Source: Lachnospiraceae bacterium (GTDB lineage: Bacteria > Bacillota > Clostridia > Lachnospirales > Lachnospiraceae). Taken from it: a DNA stretch of 64,000 nucleotides. Below the pieces are notes generated by a model. The model saw only the letters and a list, made by a program, of their open reading frames with translations. It was not told the DNA's origin and made no database searches. Position 1 is the stretch's first letter. Every line of letters starts with the position of its first letter. The stretch covers positions 1 to 64,000 of the forward strand of contig JAEDFR010000001.1 in NCBI GenBank assembly GCA_016297945.1, written 5' to 3'. The translations under genes and the position numbers were made by a program. Below are positions 19,145 to 28,393 of the stretch, in pieces.

Positions 19145-20755
19145 CTATGAACCAATGACATCATACAAACTCTCTGTCAAAAACGTATAATGCTCTTTCC
19201 ATTCAAGTTTCTCCAAGCCGTTCTTTACGTCCTCATTGATATCCATTGCCTTTTCCTTGCTAAAGCTGTACGCCATATTGGGATTGACGTAATCCTCTGT
19301 CTCCGAAGTTGTATAGCCATCAAAGCCTGCCAAGGTCACGTGTTGCGTACCAATTTGTTTTAATACCTTTAAAAACATCAACATCGGATTATCTACGATC
19401 AATGCTTCTTCATCCAACCAGGCACTGTAATTTAGCATATAATCAAATTCTCCCTTTGCTTTTGTCACATTGCTCGTTGCAATCGTTTTAATCTGCGCGG
19501 GAAGGTTTGCAAGCACCGAAGAAAGTCTCACATATCGCTTGGCATTACTCATAAAAATAAAATCAAGCGGGTATCCGTCCGGACAGAAATTTACCGAAAC
19601 AACGACCGGATTTTTCGCTCTTATGTAAGCAATGATTTTATTATAATCTGTATACACAGAATGTCCGGGTGCCAGCAAAAGAATTTCTTTATCGGCAAAC
19701 ACATCCTTTAATCCTTCTAAATCATTATAATCATTACAAATATCCTTCTGATACTCTACATAGAGTTTTTCAATATAATCCTCATCATATAACAGTTTCT
19801 TTTCCTCATCCAACGATTCTAAAATCTCATTGATGGATTTTACGGACAGTTTCTTTTTATCCATCAGATAAGAAACATAATTAGGATGGCAGTCATTGGA
19901 TGCAGACAAAAAGAATTTAAACTGATATCCCCACGGGCTCGTCCGGTAAATATCCAGTATCGTCACATCAATTGCTTCTAAAAGCTGACTTTTATGGTAA
20001 GCTTTTCCACAATTTTCATTCATATAGGTTGCAAGTAGCTCAATGGGTGCATTGCCCGCACTTTTCCCCATCCCATAAAGTGTTCCGTCAACAACCAGTG
20101 TCCTGTCAATTTTCTCCTGCAGAAGCTCTATGCAGTTAGCATATGCTAATTGAAAGTTATTGTGAGAATGATATCCCAGACAGATATCCGGCATTAATTG
20201 TTCATTGGCACGATCAAAATAAGACTGTAACTGTTTTTTATGTAATAAGCCATAGGTATCCACCATGGAAAACGCGTATGGTTCCACCTCATTGACTTCC
20301 TCTAATAAAGCATGATATTCCTCTTCGTTATAGCTTGTAATAGATACCGCCTGAACAAATACCGCATAACCCAGTTCTTTGATTTTTTTACAAAATGCCA
20401 AAGCTTCCGACATGTGATGTTTTTTAAAAATCACACGGATGCCATCTAAACAACTCTCTTTTGCCGGCAACAGTTTTTCTATTCCGCAAGTCCCGTAATC
20501 AATCATGCCTACTATCATAGACTTGCCATGATCAAGCCCCTGTAAAAGCTTGTTCATACTTTTCATATCCGGAACAATACTTCTGTTTAAGTCAAAAGGA
20601 CGACGTTCATCCAAGAACCCCGTCTCAATTATATCCACGCCCGCTCCAACCAGGCGTTCAAAAATATTCACAATATTTTCATGACCAAAATTCCAGTCAT
20701 TGATGTACCCTCCATCCCGGAGCGTACAATCAAGCAGCTTGATGTTGTCTGCCAT
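19145..20755 (-). CDS. DRE-TIM metallolyase (aldolase family) with extra C-terminal domain
   Basis: 536 residues. Residues 1-280 are an HMG-CoA-lyase/4-hydroxy-2-oxovalerate-aldolase-like TIM barrel: the DRE-TIM start LLDCTLRDGGYINDW, IETGFLD, and the metal-binding GYHSHNN motif are present. Residues about 350-530 form a second, unrelated region beginning EILLLAPGHSVYTDY, which looks like a Rossmann-type domain of the kind seen in DUF115 or sialyltransferase-like proteins (not verified). This fused form is typical of polysaccharide loci, not of catabolic aldolases. It precedes the ThDP gene by 133 nt, suggesting consecutive steps, for example C-C bond formation on a keto acid that becomes a glycan substituent. 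The substrate is unknown. Confidence 0.78.
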   Translation of the reverse strand: MADNIKLLDCTLRDGGYINDWNFGHENIVNIFERLVGAGVDIIETGFLDERRPFDLNRSIVPDMKSMNKLLQGLDHGKSMIVGMIDYGTCGIEKLLPAKESCLDGIRVIFKKHHMSEALAFCKKIKELGYAVFVQAVSITSYNEEEYHALLEEVNEVEPYAFSMVDTYGLLHKKQLQSYFDRANEQLMPDICLGYHSHNNFQLAYANCIELLQEKIDRTLVVDGTLYGMGKSAGNAPIELLATYMNENCGKAYHKSQLLEAIDVTILDIYRTSPWGYQFKFFLSASNDCHPNYVSYLMDKKKLSVKSINEILESLDEEKKLLYDEDYIEKLYVEYQKDICNDYNDLEGLKDVFADKEILLLAPGHSVYTDYNKIIAYIRAKNPVVVSVNFCPDGYPLDFIFMSNAKRYVRLSSVLANLPAQIKTIATSNVTKAKGEFDYMLNYSAWLDEEALIVDNPMLMFLKVLKQIGTQHVTLAGFDGYTTSETEDYVNPNMAYSFSKEKAMDINEDVKNGLEKLEWKEHYTFLTESLYDVIGS

Positions 20756-20782
20756 GGTTATTCTCCTAACAGTAGTTGTAAA

Positions 20783-21400
20783 CTATATCTCATACATATT
20801 GTCAATCGTAAGTAAAACCGCACCTTCTTCGTCTGCACGCCTCTTAACCGAATCAACATACCCGGATTTACTGATAAACATCAGATATTTTTCCTTAAGA
20901 TTTGGAAATGCATGTGTTGCCAAAACTAAAACATCATATTCTGCAAAATAGAAAACAAATGCAATCGAGTTTATGCCAATCAATAATGGAACAATAGAAA
21001 GACTAATATCAAACGAAAAAACCAGCATACAAGCACAATGAAAAACATTCGTAAAAAAGCCATGCCAATACATAGGTAACCATTCTTTGCAATAAACATA
21101 GTTATATAAATTATCAGAAAAAAGCTTTACCGGAATAGGCCAACTAATACATATCCACCCCACTCCACATACTATAATTACCAAGTATAATATGAAAAGC
21201 CTAGTCAAATGTTTAAAATTATTTGCAATCCAAAACACCCAATTCCAAAAAGCAACAATTAATAATATCGCTACAGCATGAGAATATGAATAACACAAGA
21301 ATCTAGATATTCTATCATCTGCAAGTGTTAAGCCTGTATGATAGAATTTATATGCAACGCACTCACTTCCTACTTTATAAAATATTGGGCTAAAACTTTT
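20783..21400 (-). pseudogene. Truncated membrane-protein remnant related to the protein at 41794-43470
   Basis: An open frame covers 20783-21400, but the only start-like codon is a TTG at 21298. The 34 codons upstream of it (containing LADDRISRFL) read like genuine protein and have no ATG, GTG or TTG, so the 5' end seems lost. From 21298 the frame gives 171 residues with about four membrane helices. The segment WPIPVKLFSDNLY followed by a helix pair has the same layout as WPGIFKQDELY and its following helices in the 558-residue protein at 41794-43470. The fragment ends after a short hydrophilic tail, so the 3' part is missing as well. Best read as a decayed paralogue; a small functional protein from TTG 21298 is the alternative. 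Confidence 0.5.
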
Positions 21401-21433
21401 TTAAAAATTATAAACGACGCACTTACATGCGAC

Positions 21434-21457
21434 AACATTATTATCAATAATAATGTT
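21434..21457. repeat. Perfect inverted repeat in the 136-bp gap after pseG
   Basis: AACATTATTA, a 4-nt TCAA loop and TAATAATGTT form a perfect 10-bp stem downstream of pseG. There is no T-tract on the minus strand, so it is a poor intrinsic terminator; it may be an mRNA 3'-end stabiliser or a scar next to the decayed gene. The rest of the gap shows nothing else. Confidence 0.4.
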
Positions 21458-21536
21458 CTTTTAGATAAATATTTAATCATTACTCTAACCCAAAAACAAA
21501 CTCCTTATCTGCATTATTTAACTAAGCAACTCCATA

Positions 21537-22556
21537 TTAATTTTTATCTTTCTTAATAATCAACAGTTTTTCAGCAATTCTCTTTGCTCCAAGTCCGTCA
21601 ATAAGCTTTCTCATTAAAATTGATCTGCCATTTCTTTTTTCAAAAGATTTATTTAATCGAAACCCTTCCATCAGATTTGCTTCCGTTCCATCCTCTCTCA
21701 TATCTCCAATGTAATCCATAAGTTGTAAATCTTCAAATTCCCTAACGTTATCCAATTGATTGTCTGCAATGGCATAGGTCAATGTCGGTGTCCCACAGGC
21801 ACACAATTCATATAGAGTTGTTCCCCCCGCAGAAATGGCAATATCTGCTTCCTGCATATATTTTTCAATATTATCTACTGCACTTAATATCTCTACATTT
21901 TCATATTTTTGATATGTTTCTGCCATTTCTGCAAAATGTTCATTATATATTCCACAAATCGCTGTGATTTGCTTATATTCTTGAAGTGGTATTACATTTA
22001 AAAATCTGTTTATTACATTATATTTATCCGTTCCCCCGGAAATCAGCAGGATTTTTTCAATAGTTTTTTTTACTTTCTTTGGTTGCAAATCACAAAATGA
22101 ATTTCGCAAGGGAGTATATTCTAGTCCTAAATAGAGTTTTGTGTTTTGTTCAAAACCACAATACCGTAATTTCTTCCAATAGCAGGCATAGCATATAATT
22201 GCATCTACAGGATACTGAAACATATTCAAATCATCCAAATATACAATCTTAGCAATTTTCCTTAACTCTGATAAATAATCATAAGTAATCATATAACTAT
22301 CAATCAGCAAAACTTTAATTTTCTCCTCTTTAATATGATTTATCAGCCTGTCAAGTTCAGTTTCCATATCATTCCAAACTGAATTCAAAACATAATACTT
22401 ATATGATTTCGATTGCAACATCGCAACCGGATTACTGTCCGCAATAATGAACTCCGTTTCTATTCCCATATCTCTGGCAGCATCTGCTATTGCAATACAC
22501 CTCATCAAATGACCTGTTGCTATATCATTATTACAATCAACTCGAATATAAATCAA
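21537..22556 (-). CDS. pseG: UDP-2,4-diacetamido-2,4,6-trideoxy-altropyranose hydrolase PseG
   Basis: 339 residues, GT-B-fold hydrolase that removes UDP from the altrosamine intermediate of pseudaminic acid synthesis. The start MIYIRVDCNNDIATGHLMRCIAIA is the PseG signature, with the catalytic His in GHLMRC. The C-terminal half has ISGGTDKYNVI and the UDP-contact segment AISAGGTTLYELCACGTPTLTY. The start is a TTG at 22556 with SD GGGGACAG about 8 nt upstream; no ATG fits. 13 nt after pseH. Confidence 0.9.
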   Translation of the reverse strand: MIYIRVDCNNDIATGHLMRCIAIADAARDMGIETEFIIADSNPVAMLQSKSYKYYVLNSVWNDMETELDRLINHIKEEKIKVLLIDSYMITYDYLSELRKIAKIVYLDDLNMFQYPVDAIICYACYWKKLRYCGFEQNTKLYLGLEYTPLRNSFCDLQPKKVKKTIEKILLISGGTDKYNVINRFLNVIPLQEYKQITAICGIYNEHFAEMAETYQKYENVEILSAVDNIEKYMQEADIAISAGGTTLYELCACGTPTLTYAIADNQLDNVREFEDLQLMDYIGDMREDGTEANLMEGFRLNKSFEKRNGRSILMRKLIDGLGAKRIAEKLLIIKKDKN

Positions 22557-22569
22557 TTTTCTGTCCCCA

Positions 22570-23076
22570 TTATATCTCTATTCTGTATATGTTAAAGTTT
22601 TCATCTGATTTTTCATATTTAAATCCATTCCTTAATACAAATCTTATTGATGATACATTTTCCTTATGTATTTCCGCTATTATTGCTTTACATCCCCAAT
22701 TATCTCTTGACCAATCTACAATTGTTCTAATTACCTCACTGGCATAACCATGCCCATAATATTCATTGGAAAGTATATATCCTATTTCTGCTTCCATGTT
22801 TTTTCCCTTCACTCGGTTCAGCCCAAATACTCCAATCGGATTATCCCTCAATAGTACAATCCAATTCAGCTTTGTAACATCTTTTAAGTAAACAGATTTA
22901 TACCAATCAACATGTTCATCCCGACTGATGGCATGGGGATGACTAAAATACTTATATATGTCAGGATTAGCTCGCAGTTTTACAATAAAATCCGTATCTT
23001 TCTCCGTAATCTCTCTTAATTCTAAACGCTGACTCTTTAAAATAGGGGCCTTTTTATCCAATTCAATCACACTCAT
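22570..23076 (-). CDS. pseH: GNAT N-acetyltransferase PseH
   Basis: 168 residues, GNAT fold. The substrate is expected to be UDP-4-amino-4,6-dideoxy-N-acetyl-altrosamine, which is acetylated at N4 before PseG acts. The acetyl-CoA loop motif is seen as IGYILSNEYYGHGYASEVIR (about residues 96-115), followed by a VSSIRFVLRNGFKYE segment typical of GNAT C-termini. Identity as PseH rather than a generic GNAT rests on its position between pseI and pseG. SD AGGGTGG is close to the ATG. Confidence 0.82.
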   Translation of the reverse strand: MSVIELDKKAPILKSQRLELREITEKDTDFIVKLRANPDIYKYFSHPHAISRDEHVDWYKSVYLKDVTKLNWIVLLRDNPIGVFGLNRVKGKNMEAEIGYILSNEYYGHGYASEVIRTIVDWSRDNWGCKAIIAEIHKENVSSIRFVLRNGFKYEKSDENFNIYRIEI

Positions 23077-23094
23077 CCACCCTAAAATAAAAAA

Positions 23095-24138
23095 CTAATA
23101 TAGATGACCAATCATCTCCATTTTTAACGGGGTTCCCTTTTTGATATCTACTAATGCCGTTTGTCCGATTACATCATCATAATATTTTGGTTCTAAGCCA
23201 TAAGCAGGCCGAATCACACGTATATTATCAGTTGTCAATAATTCACCTTTTTTAATGTCTCTTACAACAAAAATAGATTTTCTAAAACAACGATTATTTT
23301 CCTCTTGTCGTGTAAGACCGTAAGTAACTCTACCTATAGCTTTTTCTGTCTGACGAATATCCGCAATCATTTTTTTTAATTCCAATGGTTCCATACTGAA
23401 TAAGCTGTCCGGATTTTCAATTTCCCTACTCAGGCAAAAATGTTTTTCAATGACATTAGCGCCTAAAGCCACCGCAGTAATCGCACCAACTGATCCCATG
23501 GAATGATCAGATAATCCAACTGGAACGCCAAATGTATCACGCATATTTTTCATTGTCATTAGATTCATTTCATCTGTAATTGCAGGATAGGCACTTGCAC
23601 AACGGAGTAGACAGATTTGTTCATTTCCTTCTGCACGAATGGTTTCAACCGCCTCACTAATCTCTGCCAAAGTTGCCATTCCTGTAGAAAGAATGATTGG
23701 CTTTCCTTTTGATGCAACATATTTTATCAGAGGAATATCTACCAATTCAAACGATGCTATTTTGTAAAATTCAAGTCCAATACTTTCCAGAAAATCTACC
23801 GCTGTTATATCAAACGGTGTCGAAAGAAAATCAATTCCAATTTTTTCAGCTTCCTGTTTTAATTTTTCCTGCCATTCCCAAGGCGTATAAGCCTTTCCGT
23901 ATAATTGATAGAGATTTTCATTTTCCCACAGTCCAGTTTTTATTTGAAAATACTCATTATTACAATCCATAGTTATCGTATCAGGGGTATATGTTTGAAT
24001 TTTAATGCAATCTGCACCGGCATCCTTGGCCGTATGGATGATTTCCTTCGCTCTCTCAAAACTTCCCGCATGATTAGCAGACATTTCAGCTATAACATAT
24101 GTATGATTATTATGGATGGATTCGTATAACCTATTCAT
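23095..24138 (-). CDS. pseI: Pseudaminic acid synthase PseI (NeuB family)
   Basis: 347 residues: NeuB-type TIM barrel (1-280) plus C-terminal SAF/antifreeze-like domain (about 285-345). Motifs include the start YVIAEMSANHAGSFERAKE, GADCIKIQTYTPDT, GLSDHSMG and VIEKHFCLSR. It condenses phosphoenolpyruvate with the 6-deoxy-altrose sugar released by PseG, yielding the nonulosonic acid. The YTPDTITMDCNN context matches PseI better than the sialic (NeuB) or legionaminic (LegI) enzymes, though the exact sugar cannot be proven from sequence. Between the aminotransferase (16 nt) and pseH (18 nt). Confidence 0.9.
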   Translation of the reverse strand: MNRLYESIHNNHTYVIAEMSANHAGSFERAKEIIHTAKDAGADCIKIQTYTPDTITMDCNNEYFQIKTGLWENENLYQLYGKAYTPWEWQEKLKQEAEKIGIDFLSTPFDITAVDFLESIGLEFYKIASFELVDIPLIKYVASKGKPIILSTGMATLAEISEAVETIRAEGNEQICLLRCASAYPAITDEMNLMTMKNMRDTFGVPVGLSDHSMGSVGAITAVALGANVIEKHFCLSREIENPDSLFSMEPLELKKMIADIRQTEKAIGRVTYGLTRQEENNRCFRKSIFVVRDIKKGELLTTDNIRVIRPAYGLEPKYYDDVIGQTALVDIKKGTPLKMEMIGHLY

Positions 24139-24154
24139 TTTTTCCCCTATATCT

Positions 24155-25408
24155 CTAGTTTAATCTTTCAAATCCAGCATGGCTCACTTCACCCAATAAA
24201 TGAGTTTCTATTTGTTCAGCATTTTCTCTTATTTCTGCGATTTTTGCAAATGTTCTGTCACATGCCTCTAAATACCGATCAATCAGTTCATCTGTGTGAG
24301 CTAACGATGCATATACACCATTTCCAGCTAAAAATCCCTCTTTCAGCATCTCTTGCGTGAAATATGTTTTATATGCCAACGGATTATCATACTCAAAGGC
24401 AAAATGAATAAGAGGCTTTATTCCTGAAATATGAATCTTCAGACCATACATATCAGCCAACCGCTTCCAGCCTTCAGAAATTCTGGTGCCTACTCTGATT
24501 TGATGTTCATGCACATGATACTTCTGATAACACTCTATGGATTTTATCGTTGCAGCAAATCCGATTCGTTCGGTAAAGAATGTACTACTTATAAATGTAT
24601 CCTGTGCAGCACCCATTATTTTTTCTGTTCCAATCACTGCCGTTACCGGATAACCATTTGTCATTGCTTTTGCAAATACTGCAATATCAGGATTGACACC
24701 AAGAACCAGATGGGATCCTCCCGGGCATAGGCGAAATCCTGCAGTTATCTCATCAAAAACTAAAACAATTCCCTCTTTTCTTGTAATTTCTCGAATAGTT
24801 TCTAAATATCCTTCATGTGGATATTCGTTTCGTATTGGCTCCATTATAACTGCAGCAATTTCTTCTGTATGTTCAGAAATCAATGCTTTAAACTCATCGA
24901 TATCATTATAATGAAAAATCAGGTTTGTTCCTGCCAGTCCTCTGGGTACACCAGCCGGTTGCAACCCTTGTAAATGTACATCAGCCAAAGGATCACCTTT
25001 AACAAGATTTGCTGACAAATACCAGTCATGCCAGCCATGATATCCGCATACAAATACAATATCTTTTTTGGTGTATGCCCTAGCAATTCTGGCAGCCATA
25101 GCCATCGCTTCTCCACCGGCTTTTGCATATCTGACTGACTGTGCCCATGGATGTAATTCCAATAGTTTTTCTGCCAGTATCACTTCTTCCGGAGCATTTA
25201 AAGTACACATGCTTCCATTATCTATCGCATCCTTTGCAGCCTCATCTACTTCTTGAAAAGAATATCCTAAAACATTAGCTCCCACTCCCATGATACTGAA
25301 GTCATAATAATGATTATTGTCCAAATCCCAAACTTCGCAACCATGTGCTTTTGAATAGTAACTTGGCCAATAACCAGGCAGCCACATTTCAGGACGTTTG
25401 CTTAACAA
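24155..25408 (-). CDS. Class III PLP aminotransferase (GSA-aminotransferase-like), 5' end apparently frameshifted
   Basis: 417 residues from a TTG at 25408: fold-type I aminotransferase of the glutamate-1-semialdehyde type, with the PLP lysine in VFAKAMTNGYP and the cofactor Asp in LVFDEITAGF. Such enzymes recur in nonulosonate loci, where they probably act on a sugar or a small substituent. The start is odd. Codons just upstream of the TTG still encode PGGTQ, conserved before LLSKRPEM in the family, but a stop lies four codons earlier. An ATG at 25451 with SD-like AAAGAGAA opens MSKNQELNN in another frame, which looks like the original N-terminus. A small indel near 25422-25430 is likely, giving a damaged gene or an unusual start. 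Confidence 0.75.
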   Translation of the reverse strand: MLSKRPEMWLPGYWPSYYSKAHGCEVWDLDNNHYYDFSIMGVGANVLGYSFQEVDEAAKDAIDNGSMCTLNAPEEVILAEKLLELHPWAQSVRYAKAGGEAMAMAARIARAYTKKDIVFVCGYHGWHDWYLSANLVKGDPLADVHLQGLQPAGVPRGLAGTNLIFHYNDIDEFKALISEHTEEIAAVIMEPIRNEYPHEGYLETIREITRKEGIVLVFDEITAGFRLCPGGSHLVLGVNPDIAVFAKAMTNGYPVTAVIGTEKIMGAAQDTFISSTFFTERIGFAATIKSIECYQKYHVHEHQIRVGTRISEGWKRLADMYGLKIHISGIKPLIHFAFEYDNPLAYKTYFTQEMLKEGFLAGNGVYASLAHTDELIDRYLEACDRTFAKIAEIRENAEQIETHLLGEVSHAGFERLN

Positions 25409-25475
25409 CTGCGTTCCGCCCGGAATTATTTAATTCCTGATTTTTACTCATAATCCGATTCTCTTTTCCAAAGCA

Positions 25476-26240
25476 TTATCTTTTTATTACATAATCGTTT
25501 GCCAAAGATTTTGCCAACCCCTCATTCCTTTTAATACTGCTGTTTAGTGCTTCAATTTCCGGATGTTCTTCCAGATATCTTAAAATATCCTCGGTAACAA
25601 AATCCTCCTTTTTTTCGCTCACAAAATGTTCATATACTTTACTTATCATTTCATAATCAAAATCTTCATCCAATGTCCATCGCTTTGTTCCGATATTCCG
25701 AATCGGGCATTCCAGATTTTGTAATTTATAGACTTCGGGGTGTTTTCTTACGTATTGGGTTACATGTTCTCTTTCCGATTGCAATTCAGCATTTTTCCAT
25801 GATTCCTCCAACACATTAAATCTTATTATTTCTATATCCAATCCATCTGGAAATGTTTCTGTCAATTCAGCTAAATAATCAGTATCTTCTTCCATTTCTT
25901 CGATTGCCATATCCAGATATCTCCAGTCGAAAAGCGGGCAATCTGCCGTTATGCGAATAACATTCTTCGGTTTCAACAGCTTTGCAGCTTGATAATAACG
26001 ATCTAACACATCTTCTTCCGAACCCACAAATATCCTTATTCCTTTTTCTACACAAATTTGAATAAGCGGCAGATTATTTTTTTCGATTGATGTAATCACC
26101 ATTACCTCATCGACTTTTTTGCTTCTTTTTACCCGCTCTATCACCCATTCAATATCTGTTTTTCCGGATAAATCAGCCAACACTTTATTCGGAAAACGTG
26201 TAGAACCGCATCTCGCCTGAATTAATACTAAATTATCCAT
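25476..26240 (-). CDS. SpsF/PseF-like nonulosonate cytidylyltransferase
   Basis: 254 residues, GT-A-like nucleotidyltransferase. The start LVLIQARCGSTRFPNKVLADL is the CTP-binding loop of the SpsF/CMP-NeuAc-synthetase group, and RITADCPLFD supplies the metal-binding aspartate region. It is the only cytidylyltransferase of the cluster, so it most likely makes the CMP-nonulosonate (PseF role), though SpsF-type proteins have been less studied than PseF. The ATG at 26240 is chosen because AGAGGC lies upstream and family members begin at this point; a longer frame to 26345 overlaps the previous gene. Confidence 0.75.
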   Translation of the reverse strand: MDNLVLIQARCGSTRFPNKVLADLSGKTDIEWVIERVKRSKKVDEVMVITSIEKNNLPLIQICVEKGIRIFVGSEEDVLDRYYQAAKLLKPKNVIRITADCPLFDWRYLDMAIEEMEEDTDYLAELTETFPDGLDIEIIRFNVLEESWKNAELQSEREHVTQYVRKHPEVYKLQNLECPIRNIGTKRWTLDEDFDYEMISKVYEHFVSEKKEDFVTEDILRYLEEHPEIEALNSSIKRNEGLAKSLANDYVIKR

Positions 26241-26256
26241 CTTTGCTTCTGCCTCT

Positions 26257-27150
26257 CTATTTCTTCCATAAACTCGGAATAACAATATTCGTATCAATAT
26301 CTGTAAATTCCTGATCCAGAAGATCCAAGACATCTTCTGAAACATCTTTGTTAAAAGCTATAATATCTTCCTGTAACTGCTCTAAATCGCGGATACCGAA
26401 TACCAAATGATTTATTTCTTTTTCACGTTTAATGTAATTCAGTGCAAGTTCAATCCTGGTATACCCCGTCCTTTTGCAAATCTGATCAAGCTTATCTAAA
26501 ATGGGCTTTGCATCAGCCAAATAGTCCGGAACATCATCAACAGACAACCGGATTAATCCCTTCACAAAAGCTGTACGTGTATCAACTGTACATCCGTTTT
26601 GCTGTGACATTTTAAATATATCCTCTTCTTTCATTCTGTGGTCGAAAACACTGTATGGAGCTTGAATATAATCAACAAATGGGCTTTTTATACACGCAAT
26701 TGCTTCGTCTGTATCATAAACAGAAACGCCAACGTGACAAGCCAGTCCTTCTTTTTTTACTTCTTCCAGAGCGGCTAATATATCCGGTCGGTGTGCATAA
26801 CGTGAACTGTGCAAAAAATACGCATCCACATAGTCAAGATTTAATACCTGCAACGATTTAATCAGATTATCACGTATGATTGCTACATAATCCTTCAGCT
26901 CATAATCATCCAATATATTGGGTAAAAGTTTTGTACTTACAAACAGTTTTTCACGTGAAATAGTTCTTTTTTTCAAAAACTTACCCGTAACCTGTTCGGC
27001 AATCCCATAAGCTGTCGCAGTATCAATAGCGTTAATTCCATTCTGAGTTGCATAATCCAGACATCGGATGCAATAATCAACATCTTTTTTTTCCTGATTA
27101 AACACTCCATAATTCATTCCAAACTGAACTGTTCCAATTGCTAATTCCAT
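26257..27150 (-). CDS. Aldo/keto reductase of the nonulosonate cluster
   Basis: 297 residues, AKR superfamily TIM barrel: start LAIGTVQFGMNYGV, INAIDTATAYG (Asp/Tyr of the catalytic tetrad region), FLHSSR near the active-site His, and the C-terminal NADP-contact region NHLVFGIRDLEQL. AKRs next to SpsF-type cytidylyltransferases and GSA-type aminotransferases are a recurrent set in surface-sugar operons; their exact step is unknown. 23 nt after pseC and 16 nt before the cytidylyltransferase. Confidence 0.8.
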   Translation of the reverse strand: MELAIGTVQFGMNYGVFNQEKKDVDYCIRCLDYATQNGINAIDTATAYGIAEQVTGKFLKKRTISREKLFVSTKLLPNILDDYELKDYVAIIRDNLIKSLQVLNLDYVDAYFLHSSRYAHRPDILAALEEVKKEGLACHVGVSVYDTDEAIACIKSPFVDYIQAPYSVFDHRMKEEDIFKMSQQNGCTVDTRTAFVKGLIRLSVDDVPDYLADAKPILDKLDQICKRTGYTRIELALNYIKREKEINHLVFGIRDLEQLQEDIIAFNKDVSEDVLDLLDQEFTDIDTNIVIPSLWKK

Positions 27151-27173
27151 TTTTTCTCCCTATTCCATATGCT

Positions 27174-28370
27174 TTATATTCTGTAATAAGAAACAATTTT
27201 TTTCACAGATGCAATGACATCGTAAACATCTTCATTACTCATTTGAGGATATAAAGGAATGCTCATAATTCCGTTATAGACCTTCTCCGCATTCGGACAT
27301 AATCCTTTATCATATCCAAGATGTCTATAATATGGAAACCAGTAAACCGGTACATAATGAATTTGACATTGTACATTTTCTGCACTCATGGCATCAAAAA
27401 ACTCTCTTCTTGTACAGGTAAGTTTTTCAGAATTCAGTTGAATAATATACAAGTGTCTGCAGGTATCAGATTCCGCTATCTCCTGTTGAAGTATTAATTC
27501 TTCGACAGAAGAAAATGCTTCATCATACATCCTTACAATTTCCTGCCTTCTTTTTTTAAAAAAGTCTATCTTTTTCATCTGGCTTGTTATGAGCGCAGCC
27601 TGAAAATCAGTGATACGGTAATTATAGCCCAATAATATTTGTTCATAATACCATGGTCCCTCATGAGGTGCATCTTCCATCAGTTCTAAATCATGGGTAA
27701 TTCCATGTGTATGTGCAAGAACTATTTTTCTATATAATTCTACATTATTTGTTAATACCGCTCCTCCTTCTCCTCCGGTAATCGTTTTAACAGGATGAAA
27801 ACTAAAGCACGTCATATCAGCCAAATTTCCCACACGTTGTCCTTTATATTCAGTTCCTATGGAATGGGCTGCATCTTCAATATAGACCAAATTGTACTTA
27901 TCACATATTGCCCTTATCTCATCACTCTGAACAGCTTGTCCAGTAAAATCCACCGCAATCACGGCTTTCGTATTCTTGGTAATATGCTGTTCAATACTGA
28001 TAGGATCAATATTGTATGTATTAGGATTAATATCAGCAAAAACAGGCTTTCCACCACAATATAGTACACAATTTGCACTAGCGGCAAACGTTAATGGAGT
28101 GGTTATAACTTCATCTCCCGGACCGATTCCAGCTGCAATACAGGCACAATGAAGCGCTGCGGTTCCACTTGAAACTGCAACAGCATATTTCGCACCCGTA
28201 TATTCCACTAATTGTTCTTCCATTTTTTCAACAGCCGGACCACATGTTAAATAATCGCTTTTTAGAACCCTCACAACTGCTTCTATATCTGATTCATCTA
28301 TCCATTGATGTCCATAAAATATTTTTTTATCCCGTACCGGTTTTCCACCGTTTACTGCCAGTGTTTCCAT
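27174..28370 (-). CDS. pseC: UDP-4-amino-4,6-dideoxy-N-acetyl-altrosamine transaminase PseC
   Basis: 398 residues, DegT/DnrJ/EryC1/StrS aminotransferase. The PLP lysine lies in FHPVKTITGGEGGAV and the pyridine-N-binding Asp in YIEDAAHSIGTEYKG; VSSGTAALHCA binds the phosphate. PseC follows PseB in pseudaminic acid synthesis, aminating C4 with glutamate as donor. The second of two ATGs (28370) is taken as start because GGAGA sits 8 nt upstream of it; the first (28376) is too close. Directly after pseB. Confidence 0.92.
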   Translation of the reverse strand: METLAVNGGKPVRDKKIFYGHQWIDESDIEAVVRVLKSDYLTCGPAVEKMEEQLVEYTGAKYAVAVSSGTAALHCACIAAGIGPGDEVITTPLTFAASANCVLYCGGKPVFADINPNTYNIDPISIEQHITKNTKAVIAVDFTGQAVQSDEIRAICDKYNLVYIEDAAHSIGTEYKGQRVGNLADMTCFSFHPVKTITGGEGGAVLTNNVELYRKIVLAHTHGITHDLELMEDAPHEGPWYYEQILLGYNYRITDFQAALITSQMKKIDFFKKRRQEIVRMYDEAFSSVEELILQQEIAESDTCRHLYIIQLNSEKLTCTRREFFDAMSAENVQCQIHYVPVYWFPYYRHLGYDKGLCPNAEKVYNGIMSIPLYPQMSNEDVYDVIASVKKIVSYYRI

Positions 28371-28393
28371 TTCCATTCTCCAAATAGATTATA

